From Lepidodermella squamata (taxonomy: Eukaryota; Gastrotricha): a stretch of DNA of 64,000 nt. Shown here one piece after another: positions 1 through 12,700 of this stretch. The stretch lies in the NCBI GenBank assembly GCA_047495785.1, contig JBLDXI010000003.1, positions 3,782,001-3,846,000 of the forward strand. Direction: 5' to 3'. The translations under genes and the position numbers were made by a program. Within the stretch, counting starts at the first letter, position 1, and each line of letters opens with the position of its first letter. The notes under the pieces were generated by a model, which was not told the origin of the DNA, searched no databases, and saw nothing but the letters and a program-made list of their open reading frames with translations.

Positions 1-3000
1 TGAACCAGTTAGCGCAGTTGAGGCCACCCCTGAACCTATCATCGAATCTGCCCCGGCTGCGGAGCCTGAGGTAGTCGCTGCCGTACCTGTTGAAACCGCC
101 ATCGAAGTCGAAGTCCCGGCGGTGGAGGAAGAAAGCCCAGCTCCGATTAGCGTGAAAATTGAAGAAAAGGAAGAATTTTTCGAAGCTTCCGCCTTATCGC
201 CAGCTCCCGTTGAAGTGGTCGAAGAGGTAAAGCCTGAACCTGCTCCAGTTGTTGAAGAGACTAAGGTCGAAGCCGCCCCGGTTAAAGAACCCTCTCCGCT
301 CAAGGAACCGTCTCCCGTGAAGGAAGTCGTTGCCGAACCAGTTGCTGAAATAAAACATGAGGAACCTGTGCAAGAACCTGTAGTTGAGGCCAAGCCCGAG
401 GAGAAGCCAGCGCCTGTTGAGGCAAAGGTCGAAGAAGTATCAGCGCCAGTCGAAGAGCCGAAAAAGGAAGAGAAACCTTCGGAGCCTGTTGATGTCGCTC
501 CTCCAATTTCGAAGGCCAAAGAGGCCGTTTCGCCAAAGACATCGTCGCCAGCCCCGGCTCCGGAGAAAATATCTTCGCCCAGAAACTCGTTAAGTTCGAT
601 TGGCAAGAAAGCTTCCCTCGAAAAGAAGCCATCGATTGAGGAGAAGAAGAAAGAGCCACTATTTGGTGCTAAAGCTCTGCTGGAGAAGAGGTCCTCTGTT
701 GACGAGAAAGAAAAGGCTAAAGCTGAAGCTTCGAAACCAGCCAAAGCTCCAGAGCCGGTAAAGGAACCCGAGCCTGTCAAAGAACCCGAACCGGTCAAAG
801 AGCCCGAGCCAGTTAAGCCGGTAAGTACCATAAAATCTTACTAACCTTCACAAATACTTTTTCCTAATAAAATCGCTAGTTTCCCCCCTTGTTGTCACCT
901 ACCAATCCGAAGGTTTCTTAAGTCCAGAATTACGGCATGTCCCAGAAATTACGCAATTATTTTTTAATTTGGCAACTTTTTGTATGAAATTCACTAAATT
1001 TGTCTAAATTTTACCTACCGAGGGAAAATTTCATCTTTTAAACGCGATTTAACCGAAGAAAACCCAGAAAACCCCGATTGTAACTGGTTCGGTAATTTTC
1101 GGTTTTTTCCCGGTTAGGCCAAATTTCTCCGGACTTTTCTAATCCAATTATCAAATGACATAGTTGATAAATATTCCCGTGATTTTTTGAAATTTCTAAA
1201 TTTTTTCTGGCCATGAAATGTGACTTCGTCTCTCATTTCAGGGTTTCTGAACCCTTTTCCGTGTATTTTCTTTGTTACCTATGGGACAGGCTGTAGTGGT
1301 ACGGTATCTTATGCTAGAAATTAATGTTTATTAAGGAAATATAAAAAGGGCAAACGCAGTAAAAACAAATACGGATTAAGCTGTACGCTGTTTCGTTTTA
1401 TTCTAAACACCCGGAGAAAAGGCGGATTACCTGTAGCCACTCGTGTTTTCTGAGGATTCGCCACCAGCTGCCGCTGCTGCTTTTTTGCGGTTCCTAATTT
1501 TTTCTCGATTTTTTGCGTAGTTTACTTGTTGAACACAGCGCACTAGTTTTTCAAGCTGCACAAAACTGTTATTTGCGGTAACATCTTTCATCTGTCATCG
1601 AACCATTTGCCCGTTATATATGCTTTACTCATCAATCATCGATAAAATTAAGTAAGAGCCACTTATGCGTGGGAACATCTAGCCGATTTCTATCACTAAT
1701 CGACCGTTATTTGCGTACTTGCTCCAGATTTTCTGTTGTATTATATTTACGCACTCAATCATGTAGCCGAAAATCGACACCGCTATTATTACTATTATTT
1801 GGTGTGGGACCCATTATTATTATTACTATTTCGGCTAATATCGAACGGGCAGATGTGCGTTATATTCCGTGAAGCTAATAAACTCAACGTGGGTTTGAAG
1901 CAACATTATTTCTCCCCTCAAAGCCGGCCATTTTTTCATCTCATGTCCGATCAGTTGTTTTTATGTGAATTTTTTTTTGTATGTAATAATTTCATCGCAT
2001 TTTTTGCGCGGCAACGGCCAGCAGCCGGCATATATGCTGGTGAACCGTGTATTATCATTACAAGCGTTATGATTAGAGGTATACAGATATATATGTATAT
2101 TTATAGCACCATCAGCGGCCAGTCCGCAGAATTTTATGCGCACCCTGATCCGTTAATGCCCGCTGCTGCTTGTTCTCTCTTGTTATCACGATGGCAACTT
2201 GCTGCTCGTGCGGTTTTAGATGATGCCAGCAGCAGAACTTACAGCTGGATATCATACGTTTTCTCGGCCGTGTAATAGTGAATGTAATAATAATTCGCCG
2301 GGCCGCGACTCTCTTCATTGTACAAACAATCGCATCATCAGAAGCGTGCAATAGCAGCCGCGTAGCAAAAAGGGACGAAATAAGCATGGGCTAGATTTTG
2401 CAAGATCTTTTCCCCGCGCCCAGCTCCTTAATATTATTTTTCAGCATGTGCTCATCGCACATGGCGGCTATAATAATGGTCGGGTAAAAAAAATCGCGTC
2501 CTTGAGCGACGCTTTTTCGCACTGCCATCTCGACTTACCTTAATAAAAAATGCCGCCTTAATATGAAAAAAAATCACATTTTTTCTCAACGTCGTACAAA
2601 CACGCTTTTATTGACTGCCAATCGAGCGCGTTATTTAATTACGCATTTTTTCCGCTGATATTTTTTTCGCCATAATCATCGCCTTATACCATCACGCGCA
2701 TTATAGATTACAGGCCCTTGTTGCCGATTTTAGCTGTCAACCTGATGAGTAGAGATGGCCATCTCTTATCTCTCGAGTTGTTATTATTTATTTTCGCCAG
2801 TGATGCGCGATATATGTTCTTCACAAGTTGTACCACGCCTTTTGATATTGTACAATAAACGGCGGGCCGTTTTCGTCGTCGCATGCGTTATCTTGTTGAG
2901 GCAGGAGCGTAGGTAGGTAGGGCAGGGCCGAGAGCGCGCAGCTGGGCCGGCTCTTCTCGCTACGCCGCGATGCAATTTCGGCCGTTGTGTTGTTGGCGAG

Positions 3001-5990
3001 GCATTGCGAGCGCGCGGAAATGAACAGTGGAGAAATTATTTGGGCTGCGCATATCTGCGATAGACATATGTACATCTGTGCAGCTTTACATCTTACCGTA
3101 CTACAAGCCTCCAGGTAATATACGGGATGATACAACACGCCAAGCGAAAAACAACAACAACAACAGCATCAACAACAACATTCGTTTTATGTCTCGCCGA
3201 GCCGATGAGCTCGATCCAACTATCGATATATATGTTACTACGAACGATATATAGATATAGAGGTAGCACGTGGGTGCGATAATTTTTATACGTGCTGCCA
3301 AAAATTGCTGCCCGAGACAGTGATGCATCGGCGGCGGCGTGGCTGGTATTCGACTCATTAGTTTTTTCCGCGATCTCTTTGCTTAGATGTTATCGCATGC
3401 TACTTGCTGCTGTTACAACTTGAAACTGTTCATTATTCATCTAAGCTCTTTCTCTCCGATATATATACCGGCTCATTTCGCCGCGCTCATACCTAATTGC
3501 GTGGGCGAATTTCTACCTCCTACGTCGATATGTCCCGAGGATCACAAATATTTTAGTGCGCTACAATTTGCCAAACAATTCCTTCAGTTTCCTGTGCTTC
3601 TTCACTCGATATACCTTGGAAATATTTTATTAGCAAAATCTTCGAGATTATACCTCTAAATCCCCCTTTGAAAATGAACCCCTGAGAATGTAGCTGTATG
3701 TTTCAAAATTGTTCGGAAAAAATTGGAAAAATAGGAAAGAAAATAGCCTTTCGCCTGGCAACTTCCAATTAAATTACCTTAATTTTATGTTAAGGAGGAT
3801 TTTTTGATAATTATTCGGACGACCAATAGCTACTCTAATCGCGAATTAATTAGGGCCTTAATTATTAAGGGCAAGTCGCCGCACCAAATTTTATGACCCT
3901 CATTATATAGGATGACCTATTTACTTGCCATTTTATTACCTCCCTCATTCAGTTCGCACTGACTCACCGAAGAAGCCTTTAACTGTTGCATTGATTTAAA
4001 CAGATATTTATTATTGATGAATTTTTAAGGCGGATCCGCCGGCGATATCCGAACAATCAAAAAGTGACGCCATTCCAGCAGGTAAGAAAAAATCAGGCAA
4101 AATGGCTACCATCGCAGTTGACCTCGGCGACATCGAAGACGACGACGCGCCTATTGAAGTCGTCGTGCCCAGTTTCGAAGCGGCTCCAGCGCCTGTCGTA
4201 GTCGCCGCGCCCGTTGTCGAGCCGGCTAAAATCGCCCCGTTATCTGTTACCATCGGCGATTCAGCTTCGGAGGACTTCCGCACGCCGACTCATACCGCGA
4301 GCCCCAAGTCGAAGGCGATTAGCTTCGCGTCTTCGGTCACGCCCTCGGCCAGCGAGAGGCACATCGACGACGGCTATACAGCCCCTCAGTTCACGAACTC
4401 AGTCAGCGCCGCGTCGCCGAAATCGCCCGCGCCTGTCGCCTTCGTGCCGCCAAACCTCGACGACAATCTCAAGGAAACGTACATGGAGCACGTTACTTAC
4501 TACACAAACAGAATTCTGCCGTTCACTCAATCTGCAAAGTCGTTAGTTACCCGCCAGTCGACCCTTCTGGATCGCTTGCGCAGCATGCGCGGTGAGATGG
4601 AACGCGCCGAACGCGAGCTGGACCTGGCCGTTGACGAATTTGACGTTCTGAAGAAGTCGACCCGTAACAGCTCTCGTCGTCTGATGATGTCCGAGGATTT
4701 GGGCACCATGGAGGGCGGCGACATTTTCGGCGACTCTGGCGCCGATGGCGGCGATACTGATGGGTTGTACGATTCTAGTCCTTACCGGTCGTACCGCCGC
4801 AGTACTCGCCCTGTTGAGCGATCCTCGTGGCTGACGACCCGCTCGCCCAGTGCCCGGCGCTACCTCGACGAAGCCGATGAAGACTCAAGCAGGTAAAATT
4901 CCGTTATCCTTTTTCCCTTTTCATTACTTAGGTTAGGTTTTCGGTGATTATTCAAAACTGGAAATAATGTCCAAAACTGGGCCAAGTTGCCCACTTGAAA
5001 ATTAAGGTGGAATATTGGTGACAAAATTTTATTTAGTCGCTTTTAGCCTTGAATCGAACATTTCAGGAATTATTTTCTGATCATTTTTTTTACTTGAATT
5101 TTATCGATTTTTTGCATCCGTAATCGATAAATCCAGAAGCTTGAAATGTCAATTTGCTGTCAGAAAACCTTGATTTTGACTATACTCATCAATTATAAAA
5201 ATAGAAGCAGCATCGATATTCCCAGGTACTGTTAGCCAACAAAAAGTCCTAGACAAACGCTTCTAGCTTACGGTAGTTGATATGATGGTAGGCAATCAAA
5301 TTATTGTCCGACCTTTTTATAGGTCACACAAACGAAATAGATTTAAATTGCTCCTCATTGCCCTAGACAATGAGGTCAATTAGAGCGGCGAAGCTAAAAA
5401 TGGCGTGGGCTTTATAGCTTTTGCAAAGCTGGTACTCATGAAGAAAGATTTTGCAGTATGTTGGCTGTGGACCCTAATCTTTGGTTGAATTGTACCCGGC
5501 TGGCCGCAAATTTGAGATCATTTGACGTAACGCCCTCTTGGTTGCAGAGAAATAATGAAAACAATAGGTCCATTTCACTGAAATAATTGCAATATTTTTC
5601 TTCAATTTTTCGCTAATTAGGTACAAGTTCCGATCGGCAGCCAGTCGTTACAACACGTCATCCAGTGGCTACAATACGTCGTCGAGCGGCTACAACAGCT
5701 ACCTGCGCACCCGTTACGCCACTGGCGAGGATGACCAGTTGTGTGAGCATGACGTAGGTGGCATTGGCAGTTCCGATGATGTGCCCTCCTACTCGTATTC
5801 GTCATCACTCGGCCGCTATTCGTCGCAGTACGGCGGTCGCATCAGCTCGGCTGCTGACAGCGATGCCGATTTGCTGAAACAGACGCGTCGCTTCGAAGAA
5901 ACGCTGCGGTCCCTCCGCAGCACCTATACATCGCTATCATCGGCTCCTGAACCGGAACTGTCGACTTCGAAATTCTCCCTCGCCATCTGA
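1..5990 (+). CDS. Glu/Pro/Lys/Ala-rich coiled-coil protein, 5' partial
   Basis: The model has three exons: 1-820 (open at the left edge), 4030-4892 and 5621-5990 (stop TGA). Junctions are GT-AG and in phase: CCG|gtaagt to ttaag|GCG (phase 0), and AG|gtaaaa to ttag|GTAC (phase 2). The first exon is highly acidic and repetitive, with EPVKEP-type repeats ending in four KEPEPV units. Exon 2 holds a helical stretch at about 4480-4690 (TLLDRLRSMRGEMERAERE) that reads as a coiled coil. The last exon has Ser/Tyr-rich repeats (SSGYN) and a second short helical segment (RRFEETLRSLRSTY). The composition resembles cytoskeletal or filament-linked proteins, but I do not recognise the family. The 3.2-kb first intron could hide a small exon. 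AATAAA lies at 6130-6135. Confidence 0.75.
933..1293. mobile_element. mariner/Tc1-type MITE in the first intron
   Basis: The segment is bounded by TA and has imperfect inverted ends: CGGCATGTCCCA on the left and TGGGACAGGCTG on the right. Its right two-thirds is repeated in the same orientation at about 22420-22693, ending TATGGGACACGCTGTA. There is no ORF. Ends of the type 'GTCCCA' next to TA are usual for mariner-like non-autonomous elements. The family call is inference from the ends; the repetition is directly visible. Confidence 0.6.
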
Positions 5991-8900
5991 ACAACACCAA
6001 AAGCAGCCAACGCGATACATAAAAAAAACATGACCTCAATCGTAAAAAAAATTCAATCAACTTTTTTATATAAGATTCCCTTCGCATTTTCATGATTGAA
6101 TGTTTTTTTTTCGATTTTATTGCTGCGGTAATAAATCTGGTGCGTGACCTCTTAATTGTGTAAGATGGGCGATTTCTTGTCTTCTTGTCTGTATGTTATT
6201 ATACTCATCATCATCTAAGTATATAATAATAATATGTAATTTTTTAACGTTGTGAGCACCCACCTGTTAATATGATATGACTCATCCTTGTTCGGATATT
6301 GGTGAATACCGTGTGTAGCCATTTTTTACTATAGGCTAAGAACTTTCGATGTTGAGAAGAAACCTTTCGCCTGATGCGTGTAGCTAGATGCATGTTGAAA
6401 GGTGGTCTTTTTGTCGTATATTTATGACTGTTGCGCTCCTTTCACTTCGCGCACATTTCGAATCAAAAGAACGTGTAAAGATCGCCTCCTTTTTACGACG
6501 AATACTGTTTGTTGTTCCTGCCTTTTCCTGCTCCTCTGTAAATTTAATTTTTCTAAAAGATTATTGTTTTCTCCCCGAGCTGTCGAAATGTGGGACTTTG
6601 ATGACGTCAAGACTTGCGGTGCTTCTAAGAAATTACTAAATTTTTCTACAATTTTTTCCTTCGATTCATAAAATTTCCCCCGATGTGAATATTATACATT
6701 AAACAAATTTGATCTGATGAATGAGGACAAAACATCGGCACCCGTGTATTTAATTAATTAAAAAAATCATCCATGTCGTGTTGCTGGCTAATTCCATAGA
6801 CACCTTGTTGCATGTGGCCGCAATTCTCTGTGGTGTGATTTTTTATATGAATTCTTCTTGGCAAACAAACTAATTGCTATTTATCACGTGGCGTTTAAAT
6901 CCCTTATCTATCGATAAAAAAAACATCGCCTGATATTATCTCGGCTTGAATCATTGTCGAATTGAAAAAAAAACAGAATATACCGAAAGGCGTTTAATGA
7001 ACGATTGTAATCATCTTGGCTGCGGAGCAAAACATCGGATGTAAAAAAAAACGACATGAAAAATTGAGGCCTGCAATAAAGCGTGCTCAAACATTTGACC
7101 TGGTTTTTTATTATACAATAATTTTAAAGATGGAACCCAGAAAAAATTAATTATACAGAAATTAACTTTTCTATCATCCAGGATTATGGCTGACAGTACT
7201 CTTTCTTACGATTATTAATCGGCGACCGCTCATCCTCGGCTAAGATGAACTTGAATATTGTCTGAGGTTTAAGAGAGACTAAAATCGATAGGCAAAAAGC
7301 GACTTTTTCTTGCGCATTCTGAATTTCCTGAAGGGACAAGAAATCGAACGAAGCGTTAACCTAATTAAGCCTTGTTTTTTTATTACAATTGCACTGATCA
7401 TTCTTTATTTGCATCGAATAATTTATTATTTTTTTCGAATCCAGCTCAAATTCTTGGAAATTGTAAACATGTTTGTACTGAGAAATCATCACATGGTGGT
7501 TTGCATATATGTATCAAAAAATAGCTTGCTATCGGAGATTATTATTTATCATACTATCACTTAGCTGGTTTTTTAAGGCTTCTCAGACTATTCAGCGTTG
7601 ATAATTTATTCATTGGCCTCTCTTCGCAACCAAGCCACATGACGGGGACAGGCAGCTACTTATGAGAGTATTATCTGTTTTTTTACCCACGCCCACTTTT
7701 CCAGCTCTGTATTTTTTCCCGCATTATTCGCAAAAATCATCGACGACGATATAGTAATATGAGAACGCGATGATCGATTCAAGTTTTGATGTTGGCTTGC
7801 AAATGGTAAATAAATATTTTCATCGCCGTTGAGCGCAGAATTTGGCATCGATCATCATCGGCTAATTGGCCAAAAAATTTAGGTCACTTTATAAATTTTT
7901 CATGCGAGATGTGTAGTATAGGAACAAAGATTCTAAGGTAAGTTTGCTGTGGCTATTTGCGACGAGGCACTTTCCATCCACGAAATTATACAGATTTTGT
8001 AGCCCCTAGACTGATGCGGCGGAAATCAGCTAATATATGAGCAGGGATTGATTTTATTTAATATTTCTATAAAGCGGTGTGGCTAAGCTGCGGCTTCGAA
8101 TTTAGCAAATGAGTTGCTATCTTTATCACCAATGGCCGCGAGCCAAATCGTGTAGTGCGACACTAAATTATTAACTATATGATAGCTAGAGGCTGCTTAT
8201 GAGTGGCGATTTCTTTATATTGAACAACGCCGCGATGAATCGTCGAAATCGGCTAGGGAATATATTTCAATTTTTCCAGCAGCTATAGCAATCGATTTGA
8301 AACTTGCGTGACGTGTGGCGGCGTGATTTCTCCTTTCCCAGCATAATACAGAGCGATGCTTATCACGGCGGCGGCCGCTTGGCGCGTTTATTATTTTGTG
8401 TCACCGAGATCCACACTGTCCGTCCTTCTCTCCGCAGCGTGCTATTTTTCATCGTATTCCCTGCGATCAATTAGACACAATTGAAAGCTATGAGACGTTT
8501 CTTCTACTGCTGCGATTCCGGCCTAATATTCGTCAGCCCTCGCTTATTCACACCAGACGCAATTATTTCAAAATATATAACACAGAATTTCGGGACGCGG
8601 ATACTTTGCTATACTCGATCGCCCTCAATATAGTTCAACTAAAAATTCGGATACAAGCCAGTTTTAAGGTTCCAATTAATAGGAGGACTTTGCGCGATTA
8701 GACAGCGCCAATTATAATATATCCTTAATATCCTCAAGATGTCCTTGGAACTTTGCCAAGGGTCATGTAATAATTAATTTACCCGAATTAATCCTATTTC
8801 AAAATTTTGAAAATTTCATGAAAATAAAATAAAATAAATAAAAATAAAATTCATTCCTATCAATCCTTACTTTGAGAACAGTCCGATCCTTACCTAGTTA

Positions 8901-9799
8901 TCAGAATTTTGTGATAAGAAAGACTTCAATAGTTCGCTATTATTACAGTTTCAAGTTTATTGGAGGATTTTTTTGCTTTTAAGACTGCTTTATCTAGCGA
9001 TTTCCATGAAATTTTACAAATTAGGATAGGTAAGTACTCAATCTTCTAATGGCGAGACCTTATATTGAAGGAATGTAGATCAGGCACGGAATTCCACGCG
9101 TTGAAGGTATAGAATCTAATCACTCAATGTACTAGACTTCGAAACTTGAAACGCCGCTTTCGAACACAGACAAAATAGGACATGTTTTCTCAATTTCAAA
9201 ACTTTTCATGCCCATCATCAGGCTTTGAAGTTTCCTCATTCTTGCCGTGTAATATGTGCTCTTATAATGCCAAGACGGAAGATGAGTTTTTCTCACGGTT
9301 TTTAATGCCTTCCGAAACGCTTCTTCCGTAAATACCACGAACCACGTGCCGCGCCATAGACGTCATCTCATCAAAAGTTTTATATCATGAATAATAGGTA
9401 TGTTTTGTCGTGTTTTCTAGTCTATTCACAGCGTTTTTTATTGCTCTTGCATCGAACTTTTCAATCACGCTAGCATACTTCGTTATATACTTTAATCGCC
9501 CGACGCAAGGATTTATCGCGAAGTGACCGATTTTCGAACTTCGTCGGCCTGAAATTGGAAATTTTCACCCGCCGCACAATTAAATTGATTTTTTTTTCGT
9601 TGCTAATAATAGGTATTTATATTATATTATACTTGAGGAAATTTGAGGTCGGGACTAATACAATCATCGTGCTATGTTTCCGCATCCTGCAGCCTTGTAG
9701 CCGATAATAATTAATTAATAAATTTCTATCCGGCGCGATATGGCTCGTTGCCTAACGCAATTGCTGACCAATAGATAAAAAAAGCACGCTTATTTTTGA
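5991..9799. other. intergenic, AT-rich, no gene seen
   Basis: This 3.8-kb stretch lies between two genes on the same strand. It contains the 3' UTR and AATAAA (6130) of the upstream gene, long T and A runs, and short ORFs with no domain and no coding bias. The proximal part before 9800 could contain the promoter and any untranslated first exon of the next gene. I see no RNA gene or repeat family in it. Confidence 0.6.
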
Positions 9800-12700
9800 A
9801 TGGATAAGCAGGTAACTCTCGACGAAATCGGCCAATTAGTACAGCCGCTGTCGATTTTGATCGGCGTAGTCGGCGGCGGCCTCTTGCTGCTCGTTCTACT
9901 TCTGTTGCTATGCCGATATTTGGCAAATAGCATGAAGAACGGCCAGGTTAGTAGCGAGGAAAGCCGACCGCTGCTCAGTAAAGTTCAGCGAAGATGCGCA
10001 AAAGTTGCGGCTTATTTCTGGCCAACCGACGAAGACCTCGCGCGAACTCGAGGCCCGATAAACCAGCGCAAAACCCTAGTCGTCGCCCTGGCGAATAACG
10101 GCTCAAAAACAGCGGCTATCGCTGGCATGGATCTCGATTTTATGAATGGGCGTAAATTCGCGCGGCCTAATGTGCTGAAATTGGCGATGGCGAAAAGCGG
10201 CGCCGATATCATCCCAATCGATGGCGATAATCGCAAATGGCTGACGGCCGAGTCGGCGGATATCGAAACGGACAATTACTTTCGGCGATCGATGACATCG
10301 CTGAATGCTGAAACGCCTTTACCCGGCGAAGTTAACGCCGTTATCAACACGTCCGTAAGCAATTACGGCGTCGATGCGGGTGAAAATCAAACCAGCACCT
10401 TGCTCGAACCGGCTTCAATCAGCGGCGATCATGTTTCATCGACGTCAATCAACATACCTACAGGTGAGCGAGTATTTTTTCATCAATTATAACCTAGTGC
10501 GCGTTTTGTTTAATGAATGATGACAACTGCACGTGTGGCACACGCTCGCTAGAAAAATCGATAGATTCGTTTTCTTTTTTTACTTGTGAATTATATTTTT
10601 GCTGCTCATTAATTTTTCTTTTATCCAGCTCAGTTTTGCCCTCCCTTCATTGTTGATTTTCATCTATCCGTTGTGTCTTAACGCGGCTAATGAGCATGAT
10701 TAATTTTTCTTGAATGGTCCTTGTAGTCGTGGGTCGCTGATTGATTTTTTGCCAATTTTTGTTCCCTTTGAACAAAAAAAAACGGCCCTTTTCTGTCTCT
10801 TAATTGACTTATAAAGTCTGGCGCGTTGAGCAAACACGGCGACGTGAAGCCGGAAAATACGGCGGGGGGAGGCGAGCGGCGATATAACTCGCGCAGTTTT
10901 TTTTTCTATTGAGCACACACATACGTACACACTGGTGAGGAAATAGAGGGTGCTTCATCCATCATCATGACACACGCAATAATAATAATAATAATGATAG
11001 ATTGCATGTGACGTGATTTGACTTTTCTGTTGCAATTTTCTCGCGGGAATATCCCCCACGCGATGGCGGCCTCCGAAAAAAAGTGCGAATTTTTTTCGCC
11101 TTTCGCCTGGCTATCGTTGACTTTTTATTGCTTAGCCCCTAGAGACACTAAACCTGGGCACGCGCGCTGCTGTCAGTGAATGAGGAAAAACGATTTTTTT
11201 TTCTCTGAATCGCAGCGATTTATTATTATTAACGTGCTGCGCGCTTTGTAAGCGTCACTATATCCCAGCGGATGGCTCTTGCGTCCGAAGCTGTGTGATA
11301 CTGTCATTACCGTCGAGCGATTTCTTCACCCGCCTTTTAACGCCTTTGTCGCACTCACATTATTATTTTTTTTGTTTTGTTTTTTTCCTCAACAAGAAAT
11401 GGCCGGTTATTCTACAAAAAATATCACTCATTTACCCGTCAATAATAACACGAGCACCGCCTCACCTGCGTTAGCTTTCTCTTCGATTTCGCTCGAGCGA
11501 AGTAACAGCCAGGCCACGTCGAATAACGGCGGAGAAAATTCGCCGAAAATTTTATCGACGCTGAGCCGCTTCGGCAGCTGGTGTAAACGCGTGGCGAATG
11601 ACGCGAATTCTGAATTGTCTGATTTCGTTCAAACAAGTGCTTCTCATTTATTAGCCGCTGTCGACGATGCCGACCAGTTGCTGGCGAACGCCGCGGCGCC
11701 GCAAACCAGACAACGCGCCTGGTCTAATATCAGCGGCTACTACAACAACCCGGCGGCGGCTCAGCAAAAAACTACATCAAGGTAAAAATATCTCGTGTCT
11801 ATACTCGTTAGATAGCCTAGGAAATCAGCTACATTTTGATATAAATTTCATAATTTTATTAAATTTTAGTGAAATTATAAATTAAAAAATAAATTTGTTT
11901 ATTTTCGTGACCTTGATGAACGTGATAATTTTGTTGATGTTATTGTAAGAGCGCGTTCTAATTTGACGCCGCTGTTTGATTAATGTTCGTTTTAATAGCT
12001 TTGCTGTTATTCTATTTTTCGATTTGATGAACGCAGAACAATAGACGGCGGCTCGGCGATGGGCAGCCATCATTATCAGCCAGGCGATCTGTTGGGCGCC
12101 GCTTCATCGGCTCAAGCGTTAATAAGCACCAGCACCGGTTGCCTCATAGGTAATAATGCGAACGTGACTACGGCTCAACCACAACAACAACAACAACAGC
12201 AGCAGCATCAGCAGCCTAACGATAATAATCAGCAATCATCTATGCTGGGCGCTTCATCTTCCGCCTCGTGTTATTTGCCTGTTGCCTCCACTGCTTCGAC
12301 ACCATCTACTACTACAACTGCTGTTCCCCCAGCGTCTTCGGTTTCCATTCCAAGAAATATTCCTTATAGCAATACCAGCCAATCTCCCATCGCTAAAAGG
12401 TTAACACTAGAAATTTTCTGTCTCTTAGATTTTAACCCAGAATAATTATGCGCTAGAAAATCGAAGATTTTTTGCTGATTCATGATACTTGAATTAAGTG
12501 CCCTTCACGAGCATTATGTCGTGTTGTTATTTAATATGTTTTTTCCGGACCCTAATCCGACAAAAACCGATATACTTCAAACTAATATTTCGCCTATTTT
12601 AGACTATCATCAAGTAGCGGAGGAAGCCGGCAAGGTTTCTCAAACTCTTGCGATTATTACGCAGCCAACGCGAACTGGGACGACCCAGCAACGTGGGCAT

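Noticed and set aside
4080-4096. Donor site GTAAGA splitting the second exon of the first gene
   Set aside because: The reading frame continues without a stop through it, and no acceptor at a usable distance follows.
9132-9338. Minus-strand ORF of 68 codons as a gene
   Set aside because: No domain, no signal, no supporting splice sites; flanks are ordinary AT-rich DNA.
12180-12215. CAA/CAG repeats as a CRISPR-like or regulatory array
   Set aside because: They are in frame and encode the poly-Gln tract of the disordered membrane protein.
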